In this document: positions 32,581 through 40,431 of the stretch, one piece after another
How the letters are laid out: each line of letters begins with the position of its first letter
How positions within the stretch are numbered: the stretch's first letter is position 1
Origin: JAHITU01 sp964486155
GTDB lineage: Bacteria > Patescibacteriota > Minisyncoccia > Phycocordibacterales > UBA12079
Direction of reading: 5' to 3'
NCBI GenBank assembly: GCA_964486155.1
Contig: CAZAKQ010000002.1
Span: 1-62,153 of the forward strand
Length of the DNA stretch: 62,153 bases
The notes under the pieces: generated by a model
Told to the model about the DNA's origin: nothing
The model's input: only the letters and a program-made list of their open reading frames with translations
Database searches by the model: none
Made by a program: the position numbers and the translations under genes

Positions 32581-32780
32581 ATACTATTTAGTTTTAAAAC
32601 AAATTTATTCTTGTAACTCATAACCAAAGGTTATGAGTCTATGGATCCTATCGCGTGCAACCTTTACACCATCCCGCGATATACTATTTAGTTTTAAAAC
32701 AAATTTATTCTTGTAACTCATAACCAAAGGTTATGAGTCTATGGATCCTATCGCGTGCAACCTTTACACCATCCCGCGAT
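32581..32780 (-). repeat. Two identical 100-bp tandem repeats carrying the 5' half of tRNA-fMet
   Basis: 32581-32680 and 32681-32780 are identical. Each holds, on the minus strand, the first about 24 nt of tRNA-fMet (acceptor 5' strand and D-arm), a remnant of the anticodon loop (GACTCATAACC), and a hairpin ACTCATAACC TTT GGTTATGAGT in place of the tRNA 3' half. Confidence 0.92.
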
Positions 32781-32928
32781 ATATTTAGTTAGTTAGATAT
32801 TAGGTAATTAGGGAAAAATTGCTTTGCAATTTTCATTACCTTCTTAAAAACTCTAAACTCTTTTTCAACGCTTAAAATATACAGTAAAAACACTCAAAAA
32901 GCAAGCAAAAACTGTCTTTAAATGAAAA

Positions 32929-32960
32929 TTTCAACAACTCAAGTCGTTGAGCCGTTGAAA
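32929..32960. repeat. Degenerate relative of the 9144-9179 palindrome
   Basis: TTTCAACAACTCAA GTCG TTGAGCCGTTGAAA: one arm keeps TTGAGCCGTTGAAA exactly, the other has two changes. The remaining sequence of 32781-33050 is repeat-like and AT-rich without a gene. Confidence 0.6.
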
Positions 32961-33050
32961 CATTTAATGGCTTTAAATAAAGCTAGAATTCATTAATTTT
33001 TAATTTAGCATTTTTAATTTTTAATTTGAAATATTTTGTAAAAATATTTC

Positions 33051-33638
33051 TTAGATATATTGAAATTCTTCAAATACAGTTTTATATAAACCAACAGCTC
33101 TTTTTGCTGTTCTTTGTGTTAAAAGAGAATCAGAACCTTCATGAGCTACTTGATTTCTTATTTTATGAGCTTCCCAAGCATTATCAATTGTCGTAAAATC
33201 ACTTTTTTCAACTTGTTTCAATTTTTCTCCTATACCTTCGCCCACGTATCCCATTTTAGTAATCATTTCATCTAAAATTACATCAGCATCTAAAATAGCC
33301 ATTCTCCATTCTGCCTGAGAATCAGAATTAACATAGCGCACAATTTTTTCCCATCTTTCATTTTTAATTTCAACAAATTCAGAATCTCCAGCTGAAGAAA
33401 CAACCGTATCAAATATTTCTGAATCTTTTTGTGCCACAGGTTTCATTTTATACCGAACATATAAAATTCCAATCAACAAAACAACTGAAATTAAAAAAGA
33501 ATAAAACATAATAAAAGACCAATTATCATAATATATATTCCACAATCTAATAGGATTAAAATAATAAAATAAACCTTTTATTATAAGATAAATCCAATAA
33601 TATATTTGTTCAATATTTAAAAAATCAACATATTCCAT
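33051..33638 (-). CDS. Membrane protein with HEPN-like C-terminal domain
   Basis: A 195-residue protein with one or two N-terminal hydrophobic segments (about 12-32 and 40-62) and a soluble helical C-terminus. AHKIRNQVAHEG (about residues 160-171) has the R-x4-H signature of HEPN domains, many of which are RNases; the preceding WRMAILDADVILDEMITKMG resembles the first HEPN helix. Function is unknown; RNA cleavage is an inference. The extended -10 TGTTATAAT at 33645-33653 is 6 nt from the ATG, predicting a leaderless message. Confidence 0.65.
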   Translation of the reverse strand: MEYVDFLNIEQIYYWIYLIIKGLFYYFNPIRLWNIYYDNWSFIMFYSFLISVVLLIGILYVRYKMKPVAQKDSEIFDTVVSSAGDSEFVEIKNERWEKIVRYVNSDSQAEWRMAILDADVILDEMITKMGYVGEGIGEKLKQVEKSDFTTIDNAWEAHKIRNQVAHEGSDSLLTQRTAKRAVGLYKTVFEEFQYI

Positions 33639-33644
33639 AACATA

Positions 33645-33653
33645 ATTATAACA
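33645..33653 (-). promoter_or_regulatory. Extended -10, leaderless start for 33051-33638
   Basis: TGTTATAAT on the minus strand, 6 nt before the ATG. Confidence 0.65.
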
Positions 33654-33724
33654 TTAAATCATTAAAACATTAAAACCCACCTGCCGACAGGCAAGATTGA
33701 TGAAAGAATGCTTTATATTTGAGT

Positions 33725-35149
33725 TTAATTCAAAAAATCTTTAGAAACTTTAAATAATAACTCTTCCTGCATATGCGGAGCTAAAATCTGTAAACCAACC
33801 GGTAGATTTTTCCTCTCTCTTTCTACAGTCCCCATTGGAATAGATATAGCAGGATTTCCTACTACATTTGAAGATACCGTAAAAATGTCTTCCAAATATA
33901 ATTGAACAGGGTCATCTATTTTTGAACCAATTTTAAAAGCTGGAGTAGGAGCAGTCGGCATTAAAATAATATCTATATCCGAAAAAGCTTTTTTAAAACT
34001 TTCTTTTATTTTAGATCTTACAGCTTGAGCTTTTTTATAATAAGCATCTTTATATCCTGCTGATAAAATATAAGTTCCTAACATTATTCGTCTCCGAGCT
34101 TCTTTTCCAAAACCTTGACCTTTAGTTTTTAGATAATCTTCTAAAAGATTATCTCCTTCAATTTTCAAGCCATACCGAACTCCATCAAAACGAGCTAAAT
34201 TAGCAGAAATTTCAGCTGGAACTATTATATAATAAGCAGCCAAAGCATACTCTATATTTTCCAATTTAATTTCTTTAACTTCATATCCTAAAGTTTTAAA
34301 TCTTTCAATTGATTCTTCAAATCTTTTCATTACGCCTTCATCTAATCCTTCTTTCAAAAAATGTCGAGGAATTCCAATTATTTTTCTTTTATTTAAATCT
34401 ATTTTTTGTTCCTCTTTTTGAGTAATTTCATCTTTCAAAGTAGTACTATCCATCTTATCTTCACCTTTAATACAATCATAAACTATTTTTATATCTTCAA
34501 TATTTTTAGCAAAAGGTCCTATTTGATCAAAAGAAGATCCCATGGCTACAGCACCTGATCGAGAAACTCTTCCATAAGTAGTTTTTAAACCTAAAACTCC
34601 ATTCAAAGAAGCCGGTTGACGAATTGAACCTCCAGTATCAGATCCTAAAGCTACTAAAGCCATATCCATAGCTACTGCTACAGCAGAGCCTCCTGAAGAA
34701 CCTCCAGCCACTCTTTCTAAATCAAAAGGATTTTTCACCACTCCATAAGCAGAATTTTCAGTTGAGGTACCATGAGCAAATTCATCCATATTAGTTCCTC
34801 CAATAAATACTACCCCCTTAGCTTTTAATCTCTTAATTACAGTAGCATCATAAGTAGCTTTATAATTTTCCAAAATTTTTGAACCTGCTGTTGTTCTTTT
34901 CCCTTTAATTAAAATATTATTTTTTATTGCTATTGGTATCCCTGTCAATAATTCAGCTGTTCCGTTTTTAAACCTTTCGTCAGCTTTTTTTGCTTGTTCT
35001 AAAACATCATCAAAAACCTCTATAAAAGCATTCAATTTTGGATTAATATTATCTAAATAAGCTTGAGCTAATTCCTGTGCTAAAAAATCACCATTTTTCA
35101 TAGCTTCATGTGCTTTTTTTATTGTTAGTTTATGCAAATCTATTTTCAT
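33725..35149 (-). CDS. gatA: Asp-tRNA(Asn)/Glu-tRNA(Gln) amidotransferase subunit A
   Basis: Amidase subunit of GatCAB, which converts mischarged Glu-tRNA(Gln) and Asp-tRNA(Asn) to the cognate species. The 474 residues carry the amidase Ser-cisSer-Lys triad: Lys in GIPIAIKNNILIKG, and the two Ser in GGSSGGSAVAVAMDMALVAL. It lies downstream of gatC, but the two are separated by an 89-bp MITE-like element (35157-35245) instead of the usual tight spacing. gatB is not in the window. Confidence 0.95.
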   Translation of the reverse strand: MKIDLHKLTIKKAHEAMKNGDFLAQELAQAYLDNINPKLNAFIEVFDDVLEQAKKADERFKNGTAELLTGIPIAIKNNILIKGKRTTAGSKILENYKATYDATVIKRLKAKGVVFIGGTNMDEFAHGTSTENSAYGVVKNPFDLERVAGGSSGGSAVAVAMDMALVALGSDTGGSIRQPASLNGVLGLKTTYGRVSRSGAVAMGSSFDQIGPFAKNIEDIKIVYDCIKGEDKMDSTTLKDEITQKEEQKIDLNKRKIIGIPRHFLKEGLDEGVMKRFEESIERFKTLGYEVKEIKLENIEYALAAYYIIVPAEISANLARFDGVRYGLKIEGDNLLEDYLKTKGQGFGKEARRRIMLGTYILSAGYKDAYYKKAQAVRSKIKESFKKAFSDIDIILMPTAPTPAFKIGSKIDDPVQLYLEDIFTVSSNVVGNPAISIPMGTVERERKNLPVGLQILAPHMQEELLFKVSKDFLN

Positions 35150-35156
35150 ATTTATT

Positions 35157-35245
35157 AATTTAGAGGTCCGACCTCTTTAGATTATTTATTTAAATCTTTA
35201 AGCAAAACCATGTTAAAGCAAATTTAGAGGTCGGACCTCTAAATT
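35157..35245. mobile_element. MITE-like element between gatC and gatA
   Basis: 89 bp with perfect 20-bp terminal inverted repeats, AATTTAGAGGTCCGACCTCT, each itself a near-palindrome. The interior ATTATTTATT..AATCTTTA.GCAAA matches the element at 57787-57880. No ORF. Confidence 0.85.
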
Positions 35246-35250
35246 ATTTC

Positions 35251-35529
35251 TTACAGAATCTTCTTAACCTTAACATACCCTTTTTGAGTTTCTGGAGCTT
35301 CAATTAAGATATCATTACTAAACTCTCCTCCTATATAAGGATTATTATCTTCTCTCATAATATTTTGTAAATCACCTGCTTCATATTCTAAATCCCCTGT
35401 TTTAACTTTCTGAATTTGATCTATAAAATCTAAAATAGAATCCATTTCATTCAATAATTCTTTTTTTTCATTTTCTGTTAACTCTATTCTGCAAAGTTTT
35501 GCTAAATTTTCTATATCTTTAATTTCCAT
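35251..35529 (-). CDS. gatC: Asp-tRNA(Asn)/Glu-tRNA(Gln) amidotransferase subunit C
   Basis: A 92-residue linker subunit that holds GatA and GatB together. The N-terminal IKDIENLAKLCRIELTENEK and the IMREDNN..IG segment are typical. A TATACT box lies 7 nt before the ATG (35537-35542 on the minus strand), suggesting that the gatC-gatA transcript is leaderless. Confidence 0.88.
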   Translation of the reverse strand: MEIKDIENLAKLCRIELTENEKKELLNEMDSILDFIDQIQKVKTGDLEYEAGDLQNIMREDNNPYIGGEFSNDILIEAPETQKGYVKVKKIL

Positions 35530-35649
35530 AATTATTAGTATAATCTAAAAATATCTTTTTTGAAACACCTTCAACTATAAAATGTTAATTATAAATCTAT
35601 CCAAACACACAAAAACTATATCAAACCATCAATAACAATAAAACAAAAA

Positions 35650-35677
35650 CAATTACCCCAGTTAACTGGGGTAATTG
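35650..35677. promoter_or_regulatory. TrpR2-type palindrome downstream of the gene
   Basis: 28-bp perfect palindrome CAATTACCCCAGTT / AACTGGGGTAATTG, 28 bp beyond the stop of TrpR-like gene 2. Confidence 0.75.
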
Positions 35678-35705
35678 AACGAATTTATAATATCTAAAAT
35701 TACAT

Positions 35706-36152
35706 CTATTTCTTATTCTTATATTTTTTAATATTATATTTTTCATAAATTTCATCTAAGATATTCCATTGCCCCGCTCCTACAATAGAAGGTATCCCCA
35801 TTTTTAAAACCAAATCCATTCCTTTCCAAAAAGTCATTCTATTTTTTCTCAGTCTAACTATTCTCAAAATATATTTATATTTATCTAAATTAATATCTTG
35901 AGAAACTTTTTTTACAGTAGTATCACTTACCTTTATCAATTCAGAAATTCTATACCAACTTAAATTTTCTTGAAGCATAAAAATGATAGCTAATCTCTTT
36001 GCTAAAGTTATTTTTTCTGACTCAGTTAACAATTCATTTAAAAAGTTCTTTGTAGAGGAATTGGTTTCTAAACTAGTAATTACATTAATCAAACGATTAT
36101 TAATATGCTCAGAAACACCTTTTTTTAATTTTTGTTTAGAAACATTAACCAT
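35706..36152 (-). CDS. TrpR-like transcriptional regulator, paralogue 2
   Basis: A 148-residue paralogue of the 28389-28820 protein: both share NVSK.KLKK.VS..IN.RL and LLTESEKI.LAKRL.IIFML. The recognition segment differs (LSWYRISELIKVSDTTVKKV versus VSMYRIHKILSVSKSTVIKV). Its nearby palindromes differ in parallel: they read ACCCCAGTTAACTGGGGT instead of TAGTCCAGTTAACTGGACTA. An operator overlaps its promoter (36231-36264), so autoregulation is likely. The target regulon beyond itself is unknown; a third copy follows ligA. Confidence 0.83.
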   Translation of the reverse strand: MVNVSKQKLKKGVSEHINNRLINVITSLETNSSTKNFLNELLTESEKITLAKRLAIIFMLQENLSWYRISELIKVSDTTVKKVSQDINLDKYKYILRIVRLRKNRMTFWKGMDLVLKMGIPSIVGAGQWNILDEIYEKYNIKKYKNKK

Positions 36153-36223
36153 AAAATTATTTAAATTAAAATTTAATAAATCCTATTTTTTTAATTTTTA
36201 ATATTTCAATCAACTTATTTAAT

Positions 36224-36232
36224 ATTCTAACA
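36224..36232 (-). promoter_or_regulatory. Extended -10 of TrpR-like gene 2
   Basis: TGTTAGAAT on the minus strand, abutting the palindrome at 36231-36264. The leader would be about 65 nt. Confidence 0.6.
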
Positions 36233-36264
36233 CAATACACCCCAGTTAACTGGGGTATATTGTG
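36231..36264. promoter_or_regulatory. Probable operator of TrpR-like gene 2
   Basis: 34-bp palindrome with one mismatched pair; the perfect centre is ACCCCAGTTAACTGGGGT. It covers the -35 region of the promoter. Confidence 0.75.
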
Positions 36265-36411
36265 GGTAATTATTTTCTAAATTTTATTTAAAATATGAAA
36301 ATAATTGTAAAAAGCAATGACTTAGCAAAACTTTTAGAAAACTAATTTAATTAAATTAAAATTAATCAGACTTAATATCAACATAAAACAGAAAATACAA
36401 AAATTTAACCC

Positions 36412-36445
36412 CTTATATTACCCCAGTTAACTGGGGTAATATAAG
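36412..36445. promoter_or_regulatory. TrpR2-type palindrome downstream of ligA
   Basis: 34-bp perfect palindrome from CTTATATTACCCC to its complement, with the CCCCAGTTAACTGGGG core. Confidence 0.75.
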
Positions 36446-36461
36446 AGATTGAAATGTTCTT

Positions 36462-36497
36462 TTTATTTAAATGTTATTTAAATAACATTTAAATAAA
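36462..36497 (-). terminator. Perfect 36-bp AT palindrome at the ligA stop
   Basis: TTTATTTAAATGTTATTT and its reverse complement, starting 4 bp beyond the stop codon. AT-only pairing makes it a weak hairpin. Confidence 0.5.
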
Positions 36498-36500
36498 TAA

Positions 36501-38498
36501 CTATTTGATTAATTTCATAAATTCTTTTTCATTTAAAATCTTTATATCTAATTTTTTAGCCTTAACTAGTTTAGAACCAGCTTTTTCTCCAGTTATTACA
36601 AAATCTGTTTTAACGGAAACAGAACTAGAAACAGAACCTCCTAATAAACGAATTTTTTCTTTGGCTTGATCACGACTTAATAAATTTAAAGAACCGGTTA
36701 ATACAAAGATCTTATTTTTTAATTTCAGTGAAATCTTTTTAGGATTTTCAATTTTAACTTCTTTTAATAATCGTTTTAACATATTTACATTTTCTTTATC
36801 TTCAAACCAAGTAATTATTCCTCGCGCTACTATTTCTCCCACTCCATCTATTTTTTCTAAATCCTCGAAAGAAGCCCGTTTGAATTTTTCAAAAGAACCA
36901 AAAGTATTAGCCAAATCAATAGCCGTTTCTTCCCCTACTTGATCAATACACAAAGACATAATAAATTTAGCTAAATCTATTTTTCTAGAATTTTCAATAG
37001 CCTCTAATAAATTGTCCACAGATTTTTCGGCAAATCTGGGCAAGATTAATAAATCTCCTTTCTTTAAAGAAAAAATATCATCAAATGTATTTATTAAATT
37101 TTTTTCTAACAAAATATCTACAACCTTAGGGCCTAATCCATCTATATTAAAAACTTTTTTTGATACAAAATGATGAAATTTCCTTTTTTGTTGAGCAAAA
37201 GAGTTCTTATTTACACACCTCCAAGCTACCTGCCCAGGAATTTTTTCTATTTTCCCATCTCCTCCACAAGCAGAAACTTTTTTAGGATAACGAAAAATCT
37301 TCTCTCCCCCTGTTCTCATATCTTTAATAACAGAAATTATTTTAGGAATAACATCTCCGGCTTTTTCTAAAATAATTGTATCCCCGATTCGAACGTCTAA
37401 TCTTTTAATCTCATCTTCATTATGTAAAGTTGCTCTAGAAACAACAGAACCTAAAACAGAAACAGGTTTTAAATGAGCTACTGGAGTTAAAACTCCAGTT
37501 CTTCCAACTTGTAAAATAATATCTTCTACAACAGTTGTAACTTGTTCTGTTGGAAACTTTAAAGCAATCGCAAAACGAGGAGCTTTACCAGTATAGCCTA
37601 ATTTATTTTGTAAAAATCGTTTATTTACTTTTATTACAACTCCATCTATCCAATAATTTTCTTTATTTGCTTTGTTTTGCCATTTTTTCCAAAAATCAAT
37701 TACTTCAGATGTTCCTTTACAAATTTGAAAATTTTTAGAAACTTTTAACCCCCATTTTTTTAATAGTTCTAATTCTTTAGCTTGAGTTTTAGGTATTTTT
37801 TTTTCAGGATAAGAAATATCGTATATAAAACAATCTAATTTCCTTTCTGCTACTATTGCTGAATCTAGTTGTCGCATCGTTCCAGCAGTCAAATTTCGTG
37901 GATTAGCATACAATTCAAGCCCTTTTTCCTTTCTTTTGTTATTTATATTAGAAAAAATATCTTTCGCCATCCAAATTTCACCTTCTACTATACAATTAAT
38001 TTTTTCTTTTAATTTTAGAGGAATCGATTGAATAGTTTTTACATTATTTAAAACATTTTCACCTACCTTACCATCTCCTCTAGTAGCAGCCATTTTTAAA
38101 ATACCATTTTCATATTCCAGAACTATATGAATACCATCTATTTTTAATTCACACACATATTCTATTTCTTCATCTCCTACAATTCTTTTTAATTTTTTAT
38201 CAAAATTTTTAACATCATCCTCAGTAAAAGCATCATTAAAAGACCATTGGGATATTTTATGAGGAACTTTCTCAAATTTGTCTAACGGTTTACCAGCGAC
38301 TCTTTGACTAGGAGAATCAGGAGTGATCAATTCTGGATATTTTTCTTCTATTTTAACTAAATTATCTTTTAAAGAGTCTAAAGCTTCTTCAGAAATTTCT
38401 TGCTTATTTAAAACATGATAATTATAACGATGTTTTTCTATTACTTTTTTTAATTTTTCATATTTCTCTATTATATTTTGAGGAATTTTTTCTTGCAT
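36501..38498 (-). CDS. ligA: NAD-dependent DNA ligase
   Basis: Seals nicks during replication and repair. The 665 residues contain the Ia and adenylation domains (catalytic Lys in CELKIDGI, about residue 119), OB fold, zinc region, helix-hairpin-helix domain and BRCT domain (about 590-665). The zinc region reads VSACGGDGKIEKIPGQVAWR then CVNKNSFAQ: only two of the four zinc Cys are visible, so metal binding is probably lost or altered. A TGTTAAAAT box lies 9 nt before the ATG. Downstream are two large palindromes (36412-36497). Confidence 0.95.
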   Translation of the reverse strand: MQEKIPQNIIEKYEKLKKVIEKHRYNYHVLNKQEISEEALDSLKDNLVKIEEKYPELITPDSPSQRVAGKPLDKFEKVPHKISQWSFNDAFTEDDVKNFDKKLKRIVGDEEIEYVCELKIDGIHIVLEYENGILKMAATRGDGKVGENVLNNVKTIQSIPLKLKEKINCIVEGEIWMAKDIFSNINNKRKEKGLELYANPRNLTAGTMRQLDSAIVAERKLDCFIYDISYPEKKIPKTQAKELELLKKWGLKVSKNFQICKGTSEVIDFWKKWQNKANKENYWIDGVVIKVNKRFLQNKLGYTGKAPRFAIALKFPTEQVTTVVEDIILQVGRTGVLTPVAHLKPVSVLGSVVSRATLHNEDEIKRLDVRIGDTIILEKAGDVIPKIISVIKDMRTGGEKIFRYPKKVSACGGDGKIEKIPGQVAWRCVNKNSFAQQKRKFHHFVSKKVFNIDGLGPKVVDILLEKNLINTFDDIFSLKKGDLLILPRFAEKSVDNLLEAIENSRKIDLAKFIMSLCIDQVGEETAIDLANTFGSFEKFKRASFEDLEKIDGVGEIVARGIITWFEDKENVNMLKRLLKEVKIENPKKISLKLKNKIFVLTGSLNLLSRDQAKEKIRLLGGSVSSSVSVKTDFVITGEKAGSKLVKAKKLDIKILNEKEFMKLIK

Positions 38499-38518
38499 TT
38501 ATCTGTAATTTTAACACA

Positions 38519-38550
38519 AAAAAGAGAGAATCTTTAGCTTCTCTCTTTTT
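38519..38550 (-). terminator. Terminator of the prepilin operon
   Basis: Stem AAAAAGAGAGAA / TTCTCTCTTTTT with an 8-nt loop, 26 bp beyond the last minor pilin gene. Confidence 0.8.
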
Positions 38551-38575
38551 CTTTTTAATATTCTATTTTTCTACT

Positions 38576-39118
38576 TTAATAAGACACTTTCCATGCTCTC
38601 TCTACTCTATCTTTTCTTAATGGATTACAAGTATTTTGTCCAAAAGATTTAATTATAGTTTCTTCTTCGGGTTCAGGATACTTAAAAAGTTCTACTTGAA
38701 CACAAGAATCATTTGAATAATTTAAATTAAAAGTATTGCGCCGACAATCTACTCCACAATCAGTATATGCAGTAACTATTGCTGTTTGTCCACTACAATC
38801 AATACTAACAGGAGAAGTACTAGTAGAAAAAACACCAGCCTTTATATCCCAATATAAAGCGCACTCCATTCCTCCATCAGCAGCGTAAAAGGCAAATATA
38901 GATTCTCTAGCACCTGATGACAAAATTACTTCTCTTAAAGCAATATTGAATATAGACATACCAATAACCAAAAATATATTTGCTAATAATAGAGCAATCA
39001 TTGATACAAAAGCTTTGTTGGAATGTTGGAAGTAAAAAAAAGAGGATGACTGAAAAAAACTTTGCTTCTTTTTTAAATTCAAATTATTTATTTTTTTAAT
39101 ATTTCTTATATTTGTCAT
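38576..39118 (-). CDS. PilX-like minor pilin/assembly protein
   Basis: A 180-residue protein with one long hydrophobic helix (about residues 35-60, FVSMIALLLANIFLVIGMSI) followed by ESIFAFYAADGGMECALYWD, which matches the PilX/PilV-type start of minor pilins (A-x-ADxGxE). No canonical GFTLIE prepilin site is seen. It closes the prepilin gene series. Four Cys in the globular part could form disulfides. Confidence 0.72.
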   Translation of the reverse strand: MTNIRNIKKINNLNLKKKQSFFQSSSFFYFQHSNKAFVSMIALLLANIFLVIGMSIFNIALREVILSSGARESIFAFYAADGGMECALYWDIKAGVFSTSTSPVSIDCSGQTAIVTAYTDCGVDCRRNTFNLNYSNDSCVQVELFKYPEPEEETIIKSFGQNTCNPLRKDRVERAWKVSY

Positions 39119-39197
39119 TTTAATTTAAAATTATTTTTAAATAAAATTTATGAAATAAATTTTTCCACTTTCTATCCTCTACATTTCATATTCTATA

Positions 39198-39776
39198 TTA
39201 CTGCCAATTAAATAATCTCTCTTTTATAGTAAATTGATGCTCATTTGGACCTCCAATCCAAAACATATTAACTACAATTTCAAGCTCTTTATTTGCTGTA
39301 ATTTCTGTAATTTGAACTTCTCTTCTAAAACGAGATTCATCTCCTGTTGAATAACCAAAAAGATAACTAGAAGAATTATATTTCAAATTTTCACAGTCAT
39401 TACTACAAGAATCGATACTTTCGTTTGGTGAATCTATTTTACATTTGCTTCCAATACAATCTGTTAGCCCATAAGTCCAGCTTCTTTCATTCAAAATATT
39501 ATTATCTCTAATATTTCTGATATACTCTATAGCTTCTTGCGCCAAATACATTGAAGTTATTTGACTTTTTGCTATTTTTGAAATAGATAAGCCTTTAGTT
39601 ACTAAAGTTAAAGGACCGGCCATAGCAATTATTAAAATAGTTATCGCTATGAAAGTTTCTATTAAAGTAAATCCAGCATTATTTCTTCTATTATGAAAAG
39701 TTATTTTAAATTTTAAATCTTCCTGTTGTTTAACAGTTTTAAAATAAGATTTAAAATTTAAGATTATTTTGTTCAT
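39198..39776 (-). CDS. Type IV prepilin-like protein (PilV/GspI-like)
   Basis: 192 residues with a prepilin cleavage site NAGFTLIETFIAITILIIAM (G/F at about 35-36, E5 conserved). The leader is unusually long (about 35 residues, basic). The first residues, MNKIILNF, and about 30 bp of sequence around the start are duplicated in the prepilin gene at 40432, showing a paralogue made by local copying. A minor pilin of the pilus tip complex is likely. Confidence 0.8.
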   Translation of the reverse strand: MNKIILNFKSYFKTVKQQEDLKFKITFHNRRNNAGFTLIETFIAITILIIAMAGPLTLVTKGLSISKIAKSQITSMYLAQEAIEYIRNIRDNNILNERSWTYGLTDCIGSKCKIDSPNESIDSCSNDCENLKYNSSSYLFGYSTGDESRFRREVQITEITANKELEIVVNMFWIGGPNEHQFTIKERLFNWQ

Positions 39777-39809
39777 TATAATATTTTATTCTATTTTTCT
39801 ATTTCAAAA

Positions 39810-40412
39810 TTAATAATCAATTAATCTTTGAGTAACCGTTGTTTGTAAATTAAAATAAGTTTTTTCTTTTTCTTTTTCTCCTACATAACCCTTAGCTACA
39901 ATTAAAACTTTAGGTTGAATTAAATCATTAATATCCGATCCTGTTACTACAAAATATAAATCTTCTAAAATTAATTCTTCAGCTGTTAAAGAAAGAAAAT
40001 TGGCACCACTATCAACTGATTTATAGATTCCATTATTATCAAATCTAAAAACTACTTGATCATTAGGATTAAAAACATCTCCATCAAAAGGCTCAAAAGC
40101 AATTGAAGAATCACCAACCAAACAATCTCTAGTTAAAGTATAATCTCCTGAACCACAATGATAATAATAACCCGTTCTTATTTCACGAGACATCATTTCC
40201 ATAGCTAAATTTAAATTGTTTACAGCTGTTTGAATTGCTTGTGTTTGTTTATTTGCATGTAAGACATTTAATAATGCTCCCATACCTATTACCATAACTA
40301 AAGAAAAAATAGCAACAGCCGTTATCATTTCTACAAGAGTAAATCCTTTACTAGCTTTTAGGAAAAAATTAACTTGTAATTTTTCCTTATTTTTTTGTTT
40401 TAATGTTTTCAT
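39810..40412 (-). CDS. Type IV prepilin-like protein (PilW/GspJ-like)
   Basis: 200 residues with prepilin site SKGFTLVEMITAVAIFSLVM after a 25-residue basic leader. The globular part has ALLNVLHANKQTQAIQTAVN, typical of GspJ/PilW minor pilins. It sits between two other minor prepilin genes and is presumably cotranslated with them. Confidence 0.8.
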   Translation of the reverse strand: MKTLKQKNKEKLQVNFFLKASKGFTLVEMITAVAIFSLVMVIGMGALLNVLHANKQTQAIQTAVNNLNLAMEMMSREIRTGYYYHCGSGDYTLTRDCLVGDSSIAFEPFDGDVFNPNDQVVFRFDNNGIYKSVDSGANFLSLTAEELILEDLYFVVTGSDINDLIQPKVLIVAKGYVGEKEKEKTYFNLQTTVTQRLIDY

Positions 40413-40431
40413 ATTTTAATGTTTTAATGAT

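Noticed and set aside
32581..32780. CRISPR array
   Set aside because: The two 100-bp units are adjacent identical tandem copies without spacers and consist of tRNA-fMet sequence. No cas gene or CRISPR repeat was seen in the window.
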